DNA of 8,208 nucleotides from Rhodospirillaceae bacterium. Lineage in GTDB: Bacteria > Pseudomonadota > Alphaproteobacteria > Rhodospirillales > Magnetospirillaceae. Shown one piece after another: positions 1-5,449 of the stretch (positions within the stretch are counted from its first letter, which is position 1; the number at the start of each line of letters is the position of its first letter). Both the position numbers and the translations under genes were made by a program. The stretch covers positions 1-8,208 of the forward strand of contig DUZC01000084.1 in NCBI GenBank assembly GCA_013349735.1, in the 5' to 3' direction. Under the pieces are notes generated by a model. That model had not been told where the DNA came from, ran no database searches, and saw only the letters and a program-made list of their open reading frames with translations.

Positions 1-363
1 TGGCGTTTTGGGGTCGCTTTTTGGCTGATGGGCAAAAACCCAGTCGTGCTGCTGAGACGGCGCCCCGAGTCGGGACTGTTGGGCGGCATGATGGAGATTC
101 CCTCGACAGCCTGGCGTGAAACCCGCTGGGAGGAAAAGGACGCTCTGGCCTTTGCGCCGGTTTTCTGCGATTGGCGCAGGGTGGCAGGAAATGTTCAGCA
201 TAGTTTTACGCATTTTCATCTTGAAATGACGGTGTTGAGTGGCAGGATCCAGACTTGCCCGCAAGGTTTGGGTCTTTGGTGTGCTCTTGACAGTTTAGAG
301 GATCAGGCTTTGCCAAGCGTCATGCGGAAAGTGGTTCGTCTTTCATTGGCAGAGGGGTATTAA
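1..363 (+). CDS. mutY: A/G-specific adenine glycosylase MutY, C-terminal part (5' truncated by window)
   Basis: MutY removes adenine mispaired with 8-oxoguanine in base-excision repair. The frame is open from base 1 and gives 120 residues before the TAA at 361-363. It holds only the C-terminal NUDIX-like domain that recognises 8-oxoG. Visible hallmarks are the LLRRRP strand followed by GLLGGMMEIP (about residues 17-34, the usual GLLxGLWEFP-like segment), VQHSFTHFHLEM (about 66-77, matching the conserved T/SHxxL region), and a terminal LPSVMRKV (about 105-112). The catalytic HhH domain and the [4Fe-4S] cysteines would lie upstream, outside the window; a full MutY is about 350 residues, so roughly two thirds is missing. 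It ends 3 bases before the next gene, so the two are probably co-transcribed. The identification is firm from the C-terminal motifs, although the catalytic part cannot be inspected. Confidence 0.9.
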   Translation, partial: WRFGVAFWLMGKNPVVLLRRRPESGLLGGMMEIPSTAWRETRWEEKDALAFAPVFCDWRRVAGNVQHSFTHFHLEMTVLSGRIQTCPQGLGLWCALDSLEDQALPSVMRKVVRLSLAEGY

Positions 364-366
364 TTC

Positions 367-954
367 GTGATGCGTATTCTTGCCGCCATTCTATTGATCC
401 TTGCTTTCCTTGGTTCTCCGGCGTCAGCCGAGCAGGCTGTCGGAGAACAGTTGCTGGTTCCCTGGCCTGCCGGCTGGAAGAAAGTCTTTCACGAAGGCAA
501 AGGCAATATTGAAGTCAGCGAATTGGTTCCTCCTGATCAGTCGGTCAATGAATGGAGCGAGATGCTGACGGTGCAGTTGGTTCTTGGTCCGCCTAAGCAA
601 AAGGCGGCGGACCTTTTGAAGGATCGTGCTGAAGAGTTTAAGAAGAGTTGCGACGATGTCGGGGCCGGGCCGGTCGCCGAGGAGCGCTCTAATGGCTATG
701 AAACGGCGATGCGGGCAATCGCCTGTACCAAATCAAAGCAATGGGGAAAGGGCGAACTGTCGCTGTTTAAGGCGTTTATAGGGCGACAGAGGCTTTATGT
801 GGTTTCGCGCAGTTGGCGAGGTGAGCCGTTTGAAAAGGAAAAACAGCCCGTGCCAGCAGAAAAGACGGCCGAATGGCTGGCCTTTATGGATAGGGTCGTC
901 TTGTGCGATACCGCCGATCCGCAGCGGGTCTGTCCCAAGGATATCCTGAAATAA
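367..954 (+). CDS. Small exported protein of unknown function, downstream of mutY
   Basis: I do not recognise the family. The product is 195 residues from GTG at 367, or 194 from ATG at 370. An AGAGGGG Shine-Dalgarno-like run at 351-357 lies 9 bases before the GTG and 12 before the ATG, which slightly favours the GTG. The N terminus is a clear Sec signal peptide: MMR, a hydrophobic core (about residues 4-15), then a cleavage site after SPASA (about 21/22). The mature protein is about 174 residues, mixed charged, with no further membrane segment. It has four cysteines (C95, C120, C180, C189), which could form two disulfides in the periplasm. Recurrent features include VPWPAGWKKV near the mature N terminus and YVVSRSWRGE near 144-153. 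It probably shares the mutY transcript, but nothing in the sequence links it to DNA repair. Its stop faces the ccrM stop only 7 bases away, and I see no terminator hairpin between them. Confidence 0.8.
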   Translation: MMRILAAILLILAFLGSPASAEQAVGEQLLVPWPAGWKKVFHEGKGNIEVSELVPPDQSVNEWSEMLTVQLVLGPPKQKAADLLKDRAEEFKKSCDDVGAGPVAEERSNGYETAMRAIACTKSKQWGKGELSLFKAFIGRQRLYVVSRSWRGEPFEKEKQPVPAEKTAEWLAFMDRVVLCDTADPQRVCPKDILK

Positions 955-961
955 AACGAGA

Positions 962-2053
962 TTAATGCAATTCCGAGCGGATTTTCTGGCGCAGCACATC
1001 GATCTGGTGCAGGCCACCTTCGGCCTCGAAATGCCAGAAGGTCCAGCCATTGCAGGCGGGCAAACCTTGCACCGCTGCGCCCACCTGATGAATTGACCCG
1101 CGATGGTCCGAGGCGATCAAAGTGCCGTCGGCGCGGACCCGGGCGGCCCAGCGCCGCCGCTCGCCGCCCCATAGCAAGTCACCGGGTGACAGCAATCCGC
1201 GTTCAACCACCGTGCCAAAGGGGATGCGCGGTTCGCTTCTTTTGTTCGGGGTGGCCAAAAGCGTGACATCCTCATGGGTGGTTACCGCATCAATGCGGGC
1301 CTGTGCCGCGCTGATATAGGCTTCTTCGCGTTCGATGCCGATCCAGCGCCGGCCGAGTTTTTTGGCCACTGCGCCCGTGGTGCCGGTTCCGAAAAAGGGG
1401 TCAAGCACAACATCCCCCGGGTTCGAACAGGCCAGGAGAATACGGTACAGCAAGGCTTCGGGTTTCTGCGTCGGATGGGTCTTGCGACCTCCGTCTTTCA
1501 GCCGTTCTGGCCCGGTGCACAGCGGCAAATGCCAATCGCTGCGCATCTGCAATCCATCATTTAACGCCTTCATCGCTTCGTAATTGAAAGTGTAGCGGGC
1601 CCGCGAATCTTTGGCGCACCAGATCAGGGTCTCATGGGCGTTGGTAAAACGCGTGCCGCGGAAATTGGGCATTGGATTGGTTTTGGTCCAGACCACGTCA
1701 TTCAGCATCCAATAGCCGAGATCCTGCAGAATGGCCCCGACCCGATAGATATTGTGGTAACTGCCGATGACCCACAGGCTGCCTTCGTCCTTAAGGACCC
1801 GCCGTGCCGCCTGCAGCCAGGCGCGGGTAAACCGGTCATAGCTGGCGAAAGAGTCGGCAGGATCTTCACCGAAGCGATCCCAGGCGTCATCGACGCCATC
1901 CACTGCCTTGTTGTTGGGGCGCAAAAGCTCGCCCCCCAGCTGCAGATTGTACGGGGGGTCGGCGAAAATGAGATCCACCGAACGCGCCGGCAGCGAGTCA
2001 AGCTGCGCGATGGTGTCGCCGGCAAGGATTCTGTTGGTTTTTAAGCTGCTCAT
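962..2053 (-). CDS. ccrM: CcrM-type cell-cycle DNA adenine-N6 methyltransferase (GANTC)
   Basis: This enzyme transfers a methyl group from S-adenosylmethionine to adenine N6. In Alphaproteobacteria the family methylates GANTC as an orphan, cell-cycle-controlled enzyme. The 363 residues match the usual CcrM length of about 358. The catalytic motif DPPYNLQL is at 32-39 and the SAM-binding motif DPFFGTGTTG at 218-227; DPPY before FxGxG is the beta-class order. The THPTQKPEALL segment (192-202) is typical of the class. A C-terminal domain (about 275-363) carrying NGWTFWHFE (335-343) is the CcrM-specific extension that helps DNA binding, and it separates CcrM from short orphan methylases. No restriction endonuclease gene lies nearby, supporting an orphan role. 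The gene follows rnhB by 50 bases. There is no recognisable Shine-Dalgarno just before the ATG. The upstream DNA is unusually rich in GANTC (see the regulatory entries). GANTC specificity is inferred from family, not shown. Confidence 0.95.
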   Translation of the reverse strand: MSSLKTNRILAGDTIAQLDSLPARSVDLIFADPPYNLQLGGELLRPNNKAVDGVDDAWDRFGEDPADSFASYDRFTRAWLQAARRVLKDEGSLWVIGSYHNIYRVGAILQDLGYWMLNDVVWTKTNPMPNFRGTRFTNAHETLIWCAKDSRARYTFNYEAMKALNDGLQMRSDWHLPLCTGPERLKDGGRKTHPTQKPEALLYRILLACSNPGDVVLDPFFGTGTTGAVAKKLGRRWIGIEREEAYISAAQARIDAVTTHEDVTLLATPNKRSEPRIPFGTVVERGLLSPGDLLWGGERRRWAARVRADGTLIASDHRGSIHQVGAAVQGLPACNGWTFWHFEAEGGLHQIDVLRQKIRSELH

Positions 2054-2061
2054 CGGCCGTA

Positions 2062-2074
2062 CTTTGAGTCAAAG
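2062..2074. promoter_or_regulatory. 13-bp palindrome centred on a GANTC site, 9 bases before the ccrM ATG
   Basis: CTTTGAGTCAAAG is a perfect dyad around the central G and contains GAGTC at 2066-2070. It would lie in the ccrM leader or promoter and is itself a substrate for the neighbouring gene's product. A TTGACG -35-like hexamer (minus strand, 2084-2089) lies 17 bases upstream of CAAAGT (2061-2066), so the dyad could also overlap a -10 region. That -10 match is poor. The palindrome is directly visible; its regulatory role is inference. Confidence 0.5.
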
Positions 2075-2099
2075 CTCAGCCCTCGTCAAGAACTTACTG

Positions 2100-2113
2100 G
2101 AATCTATAGATTC
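2100..2113. promoter_or_regulatory. Double-GANTC palindrome with embedded TATAGA, upstream of ccrM and across the rnhB stop codon
   Basis: GAATCTATAGATTC is a perfect 14-bp palindrome made of two GANTC sites (2100-2104 and 2109-2113) separated by TATA. On the minus strand, TATAGA (2103-2108) is a good -10-like hexamer for ccrM and would give a leader of about 40 bases; no good -35 is seen at 17-18 bp. The rnhB TAG (2106-2104) lies inside it. In Caulobacter, ccrM transcription is affected by GANTC methylation in its promoter and leader region, and GcrA acts with sigma-70 at methylated GANTC promoters. I see no TTAA-N7-TTAA CtrA box here. Confidence 0.5.
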
Positions 2114-2712
2114 TCTAACAAGTCGGCGATCGGTGCGAAGCTGCGTCGATGATGGAGGGTCAAGCCAACCTGGCGGATCATGCTGCGATGTAGAGCCGTC
2201 CCATAGCCGGCATTGCGTTCCCAACCATAGGCCGGAAAAATTTCAGCCAAGCGGGCCATTTCGCGGTCGCGACTGACTTTGGCGATCACCGAAGCCGCGG
2301 CGATGGACAGGCTTTTGCCGTCGCCACCAACAATGCAGTGCACCTTACAAGGCAAGGGGGGCGCTTGATTGCCGTCGACCAGGGCATGGTTCACGGTCAC
2401 CCCCAAATTTTCCAGGGCCCGCGCCATCGCCAGAAAGGTGGCGCGCAGAATGTTCAGCCGGTCAATTTCCGCAACCTCGGCGCGGCCGATGCCGGTTCTG
2501 GCGCAAGACTGGATGACATCAAAGAGCGCAGCCCGTTTGCGGGCGGATAGGCGCTTGGAGTCATCCAGGTCCGACAGCAGAAAAGCGGGGGGATCGACCG
2601 GCAGAATAACCGCCGCCGCTATGACCGGGCCGGCCAAAGGACCGCGACCGGCCTCGTCAATGCCACAAATAATGCCGTCAAGGCTGTGCTCAAATCGAAA
2701 GTCGGGTCGCAT
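2104..2712 (-). CDS. rnhB: Ribonuclease HII
   Basis: RNase HII nicks DNA 5' of embedded ribonucleotides, starting ribonucleotide excision repair, and also degrades RNA:DNA hybrids in the cytoplasm. The 202-residue length is normal. The signature GIDEAGRGPLAGPV (17-30) supplies metal-binding D19 and E20. The other two carboxylates are D113 in LVDGN and D131 in GGDGKS, followed by SIAAASVIAKVSRDR (136-150). LDDSKRLSARKR (49-60) and the GYGT stretch near the C terminus are also typical. The ATG at 2712 is only weakly preceded by a GAGCGG-like sequence, but it places the conserved block at the usual distance from the N terminus. The gene is divergent from a small ORF across 130 bases, and ccrM follows 50 bases downstream on the same strand, so the two may be co-transcribed as well as ccrM having its own promoter. 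All catalytic residues are present. Confidence 0.95.
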   Translation of the reverse strand: MRPDFRFEHSLDGIICGIDEAGRGPLAGPVIAAAVILPVDPPAFLLSDLDDSKRLSARKRAALFDVIQSCARTGIGRAEVAEIDRLNILRATFLAMARALENLGVTVNHALVDGNQAPPLPCKVHCIVGGDGKSLSIAAASVIAKVSRDREMARLAEIFPAYGWERNAGYGTALHRSMIRQVGLTLHHRRSFAPIADLLENL

Positions 2713-2765
2713 CGTCGCCGCTCTGGGTTAGGCTTGGAAAAAACTCACTCGAAGGTTATCTGGAT

Positions 2766-2795
2766 TTGTGCTGGGGGGGTACCCTGTGCTATTAG
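2766..2795 (+). promoter_or_regulatory. Possible sigma-70-like promoter for the small ORF, with a G7 run in its spacer
   Basis: TTGTGC (2766-2771) and TATTAG (2790-2795) are separated by 18 bases, facing the small ORF that starts at 2843. The spacer contains seven consecutive Gs (2773-2779). Both hexamers are only partial matches. The rest of the 130-base gap between rnhB and the small ORF holds an A-rich stretch and the hairpin at 2824-2841. I could not pick a convincing rnhB promoter on the other strand. Confidence 0.25.
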
Positions 2796-2823
2796 TTAAG
2801 AAAGCGTTTATAGAAAAGAAACC

Positions 2824-2841
2824 TTCGCCGAGGGAGGCGAA
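2824..2841 (+). promoter_or_regulatory. Hairpin presenting the ribosome binding site of the small ORF
   Basis: TTCGCC (2824-2829) and GGCGAA (2836-2841) form a perfect 6-bp stem around a GAGGGA loop. The Shine-Dalgarno AGGGAGG (2831-2837) occupies the loop and the first two stem bases, and the ATG follows at 2843. The structure could modulate access to the start. Read on the minus strand, the same stem is followed by a T-rich stretch, so it might instead act as a weak terminator for transcripts running down from moaB. Both roles are inferred. Confidence 0.35.
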
Positions 2842-2842
2842 A

Positions 2843-2995
2843 ATGAGCGAACATCCTGAGATGCCCCTGGAACAAAGACGCGTTCAGGAGGAAGGGCCCC
2901 TGCAGCGTAGGGCCTCGGACGAACGGCCACCCAGCCCCGAGGTCGAGCCGGAACCCCGTCAATATGACAGTTTCATGCGGCTTGTCCGTCGCTGA
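2843..2995 (+). CDS. Small charged, proline/glutamate-rich protein of unknown function (50 aa)
   Basis: Starting at ATG 2843 gives MSEHPEMPLEQRRVQEEGPL and on to a C terminus of YDSFMRLVRR, with TGA at 2993-2995. The frame extends upstream to GTG 2768, but the strong AGGGAGG ribosome binding site 5 bases before 2843 fixes the shorter start. Composition is very rich in E, R and P. There is no signal peptide, no membrane segment and no cysteine. LEQRR and PLQRR (about 9-13 and 19-23) form a short imperfect internal repeat. The central part (about 25-40) looks disordered, while the last ten residues could form an amphipathic basic helix. It lies alone between divergent rnhB and convergent moaB, whose stop is 11 bases away. 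I do not recognise the family. The good ribosome binding site is the main evidence for a real gene, and chance is not excluded. Confidence 0.55.
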   Translation: MSEHPEMPLEQRRVQEEGPLQRRASDERPPSPEVEPEPRQYDSFMRLVRR

Positions 2996-3006
2996 AGGTC
3001 TTCCGG

Positions 3007-3543
3007 TTAGCCTAGATGTTCCATCAGGCGCGGCATAAGCTCGACCAGATTGCAGGGACGGTGGCGGCTGTCGAGCTGCCAGCGGAGAATATCGTCCCAC
3101 CCATCCCGACAGGCACTTGGCGAGCCCGGTAAAGCAAACAGATAGGTGCCCGCAGCGACGCCCCCGGTGGCACGGCTTTGGATGGTAGACGTCCCGATTT
3201 TTGCGTAAGAGAGCTGCCGGAACAGTTCGCCAAAACCGATGATCTCTTTTTCATAAACGGCATGAAAGGCTTCAGCGGTTACATCCCGGCCGGTCAGTCC
3301 GGTGCCCCCCGTTGAAATCACCACATCAATCGCCGGGTCGGCGATCCAGCGCTGCAATTGTGCTACCAGTTGCGCCTGATTATCAGGAAGGATGCGTTTG
3401 TCGACAAGCTGATGGCCGGCGGCGGTAATTCTTTCCACCAAAACCTGGCCGGAAACGTCATTGTCGTCGGTGCGGCTGTCCGAAACGGTCAGAACGGCAA
3501 TATTGACCGGTAGGAAGGGTCTGTCGCTGTCAATTTTTGCCAT
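3007..3543 (-). CDS. moaB: Molybdenum cofactor biosynthesis protein MoaB/MogA family
   Basis: The family binds molybdopterin; the MogA-type reaction adenylylates it before molybdenum insertion. The chosen start gives 178 residues, typical for proteobacterial MoaB. Motifs are NIAVLTVSDSR (14-24), STGGTGLTGRDVT (77-89) with the conserved Asp at 87, and LFALPGSPSACRDGWDDIL (135-153) with the PGSP loop at 139-142. The frame stays open upstream to an ATG at 3633, with another at 3579, but 3543 places the first beta strand at the usual N-terminal position. No strong ribosome binding site precedes it. The start lies inside the last codons of slt on the same strand (14-base overlap), so translation is probably coupled to slt. 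No other Moco gene is present in the window. Whether it works as MogA or is the often dispensable MoaB paralogue cannot be told from sequence. Confidence 0.9.
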   Translation of the reverse strand: MAKIDSDRPFLPVNIAVLTVSDSRTDDNDVSGQVLVERITAAGHQLVDKRILPDNQAQLVAQLQRWIADPAIDVVISTGGTGLTGRDVTAEAFHAVYEKEIIGFGELFRQLSYAKIGTSTIQSRATGGVAAGTYLFALPGSPSACRDGWDDILRWQLDSRHRPCNLVELMPRLMEHLG

Positions 3544-5338
3544 ATTTGGTAGCCCGCGCCTTGCCGTCGTTTCCTTCATAAATTGGCCAATCCCCGGCCG
3601 CGATGGCGTCGAGCGACGGCGAAGCCTGGCCAAGCCGATTGCGATAGGCCCAGTAATTTGTCATGACCCGCTCAACGAAGCTGCGGGTTTCGTGCATTGG
3701 AATGCTTTCGAGAAACATCAGGGCATCGCCATCGTGATGTATGGATTGCTGCCAACGCACCAGATTTCCCGGACCGCTGTTATAGGACGCGGCCAGGAAC
3801 AACAAATTGCCCTTAATGGACTCGTCGGTCAGCAAGCGATGGACATAACGTTGCCCGAGTTCCAGACTGACCTGCGGATCGCTAAGACGCCCCGAGCCCC
3901 CCAATGCTTTTGCCGTACGTGGCATCAGCTGCATCAGACCAACCGCGCCACAAGGGCTTTTCGCTTTCGGATTAAACCCTGATTCTTGCCGGGCAATTGC
4001 CAAAACCAAAGCCCGATCCACGGACCAGCCATTGCTGGGACGCCATTCCGGCAAAGGATAGTCTGCAACATCGTGGCTTCGCCCGTCACGCGCTGCGGCA
4101 AGTCCGCCCAGATTAACGGCCAGAGCCGGCATGTCAGCGGCATTGGCCAAAGCCAGCATGGACTGGGTTAAGGCGGGGCCCGCATCCTCAACTTGATGGC
4201 GAAGCTCCTCCTCGGCTCTGACGCTGTCGCCCAGCTGCAGCAGGGCCAAGGCCCGGCGCGCGGCCGGAACGCGCAGCAGAACCTCGCCATCCAGATCGGT
4301 GAAGGGGCGTGAATCCCAGGAATATTGCAAATCCTGACCAAGCGAGCGGCGGGCCAGCTGGCCATAAAAAGTACGCGGGTGCGAGGCGGCCTGTTGCAGC
4401 CAGTGATTAACCACTTCAGGATGATGCGCCGCCAAATTGGCGCGGGCCGCCCAATAGGCTCCCGCCGAACTTAGCCAAGAGGATGTATCGGCATGGTTGG
4501 CCACGGCTTCAAAATTATGGGCAGATTGGGCATGTTGCCCACTGCGCCAGCGGGCCAATCCGACAATCCAATGGGCTTCCGGCAGGACATCGCCCGAACC
4601 GTCGACCGCCTGCTGCCCCCAAACCAGGGCCTCGTCATCACGACCGGCAGCGAACAGCGCCTGGGCGAGGATCGTGCGTAATTCGTCGAGATCGGTACGG
4701 TCCCCGAGCTGGCGGGCCGCCGCAGCAGAAAAAATAGCCGTTGCCTGTTCAAAATTACCATGGCGGACCGCTTGGCGGAAACGTGCTTTCACGTCGCGCA
4801 TGGGACGATGGTCCTCTGAGCGCTCGGAGACGCGGTTCTCGATGGAAAATTCGTCATTGCCGAAATCGCGAGCCGCCGTCGTACCCGCCTGATGCGCCGG
4901 GGGCTTTAAGCCAGTGATTTGGCCGTGCTGCCGGCTTTTTGCCAAGTCAAACACGTCCTGGGCTTCCGGCAGATCAGAAAAACGGACCAGCCATTCGCGC
5001 AAAGCCGCCTCATCAGGGTTATCGGCGGACAGCAAGCGCAAAGCCTGTAAATGGCCCAACAGCAGCGGGTCAGAAAGACGAGCGATTTCACGGTCAACGG
5101 TCGACCACTGACCATGCTCAGCCGCATCGAAGGCGGCGCGATAATGGGCACTGTCGGCGTCCGAGAGGAGCTGAGGAATGCTGGCTTGACGACCGACTTT
5201 GCCGGACGCGCCGGTCAGGGCAGCGACCACGCTGGTCTGCGTCGTCCTATCGTTCCCATAGTCGGCGGCGACCGCGCATTGTGCGAACACGACCGTAGCC
5301 AGGGTAACAAAGGCTAGGAGTAGCCTGCCTTTCAGCAT
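3530..5338 (-). CDS. slt: Soluble lytic murein transglycosylase (Slt70-like)
   Basis: The product cleaves the MurNAc-GlcNAc bond of peptidoglycan with formation of 1,6-anhydroMurNAc, acting in the periplasm. The 602 residues begin with a signal peptide (KGR, hydrophobic core about 5-20, likely cleavage after AVA at 24). Residues about 55-430 are helical and alanine-rich, with repeat-like elements as in the Slt70 superhelical ring. The C-terminal catalytic domain runs from about 438: ALVLAIARQESGFNP (443-457) supplies the catalytic glutamate E452, followed by GAVGLMQLMPRTAK (464-477) and AASYNSGPGN (516-525). ETRSFVERVMTNYWAYR (550-566) is also typical. GGAGGG ending 3 bases before the ATG (5342-5347) supports the start. 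It overlaps moaB at its 3' end, and a promoter is predicted just upstream. Length is slightly below E. coli Slt70 (about 645). Confidence 0.93.
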   Translation of the reverse strand: MLKGRLLLAFVTLATVVFAQCAVAADYGNDRTTQTSVVAALTGASGKVGRQASIPQLLSDADSAHYRAAFDAAEHGQWSTVDREIARLSDPLLLGHLQALRLLSADNPDEAALREWLVRFSDLPEAQDVFDLAKSRQHGQITGLKPPAHQAGTTAARDFGNDEFSIENRVSERSEDHRPMRDVKARFRQAVRHGNFEQATAIFSAAAARQLGDRTDLDELRTILAQALFAAGRDDEALVWGQQAVDGSGDVLPEAHWIVGLARWRSGQHAQSAHNFEAVANHADTSSWLSSAGAYWAARANLAAHHPEVVNHWLQQAASHPRTFYGQLARRSLGQDLQYSWDSRPFTDLDGEVLLRVPAARRALALLQLGDSVRAEEELRHQVEDAGPALTQSMLALANAADMPALAVNLGGLAAARDGRSHDVADYPLPEWRPSNGWSVDRALVLAIARQESGFNPKAKSPCGAVGLMQLMPRTAKALGGSGRLSDPQVSLELGQRYVHRLLTDESIKGNLLFLAASYNSGPGNLVRWQQSIHHDGDALMFLESIPMHETRSFVERVMTNYWAYRNRLGQASPSLDAIAAGDWPIYEGNDGKARATKYGKN

Positions 5339-5384
5339 CGTCCCTCCAGAGGTCTAATCGGTTTATCCGATGTTGTTCTTCAAG

Positions 5385-5414
5385 TTTATAAATGGATTCG
5401 GTTGTCGAGGGCAA
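5385..5414 (-). promoter_or_regulatory. Predicted promoter of slt-moaB with a GANTC site in the spacer
   Basis: On the minus strand, TTGCCC (5414-5409) and TATAAA (5390-5385) are separated by 18 bases, about 46 bases from the slt ATG. The -10 matches TATAAT at five of six positions and the -35 at four of six. GATTC (5395-5399) lies inside the spacer. The leader also holds a small 5-bp inverted repeat, ATCGG/CCGAT (5357-5371), and then the ribosome binding site (5342-5347). The 111-base gap between udg and slt thus seems to be a promoter region, so slt need not depend on the udg transcript. Confidence 0.45.
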
Positions 5415-5449
5415 GCAAAGAAGCAGAGTGCACATAAAATTTGTGGATA

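Noticed and set aside
1634..2044. Long open frame on the plus strand opposite ccrM
   Set aside because: It is antisense to a well-supported gene with full catalytic motifs; its translation has no recognisable domain and it has no convincing ribosome binding site.
962..2053. ccrM as part of a restriction-modification system
   Set aside because: No endonuclease gene is adjacent, the neighbours are housekeeping genes, and the C-terminal domain is that of the orphan CcrM type.
3544..3633. N-terminal extension of MoaB to 3633 or 3579
   Set aside because: It lies within slt coding sequence, adds a basic stretch not typical of the family, and has no better ribosome binding site.
5357..5371. ATCGG/CCGAT inverted repeat in the slt leader as an operator or riboswitch
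   Set aside because: A 5-bp stem with a 5-base loop is too small to support a specific claim; I only mention it in the promoter entry.
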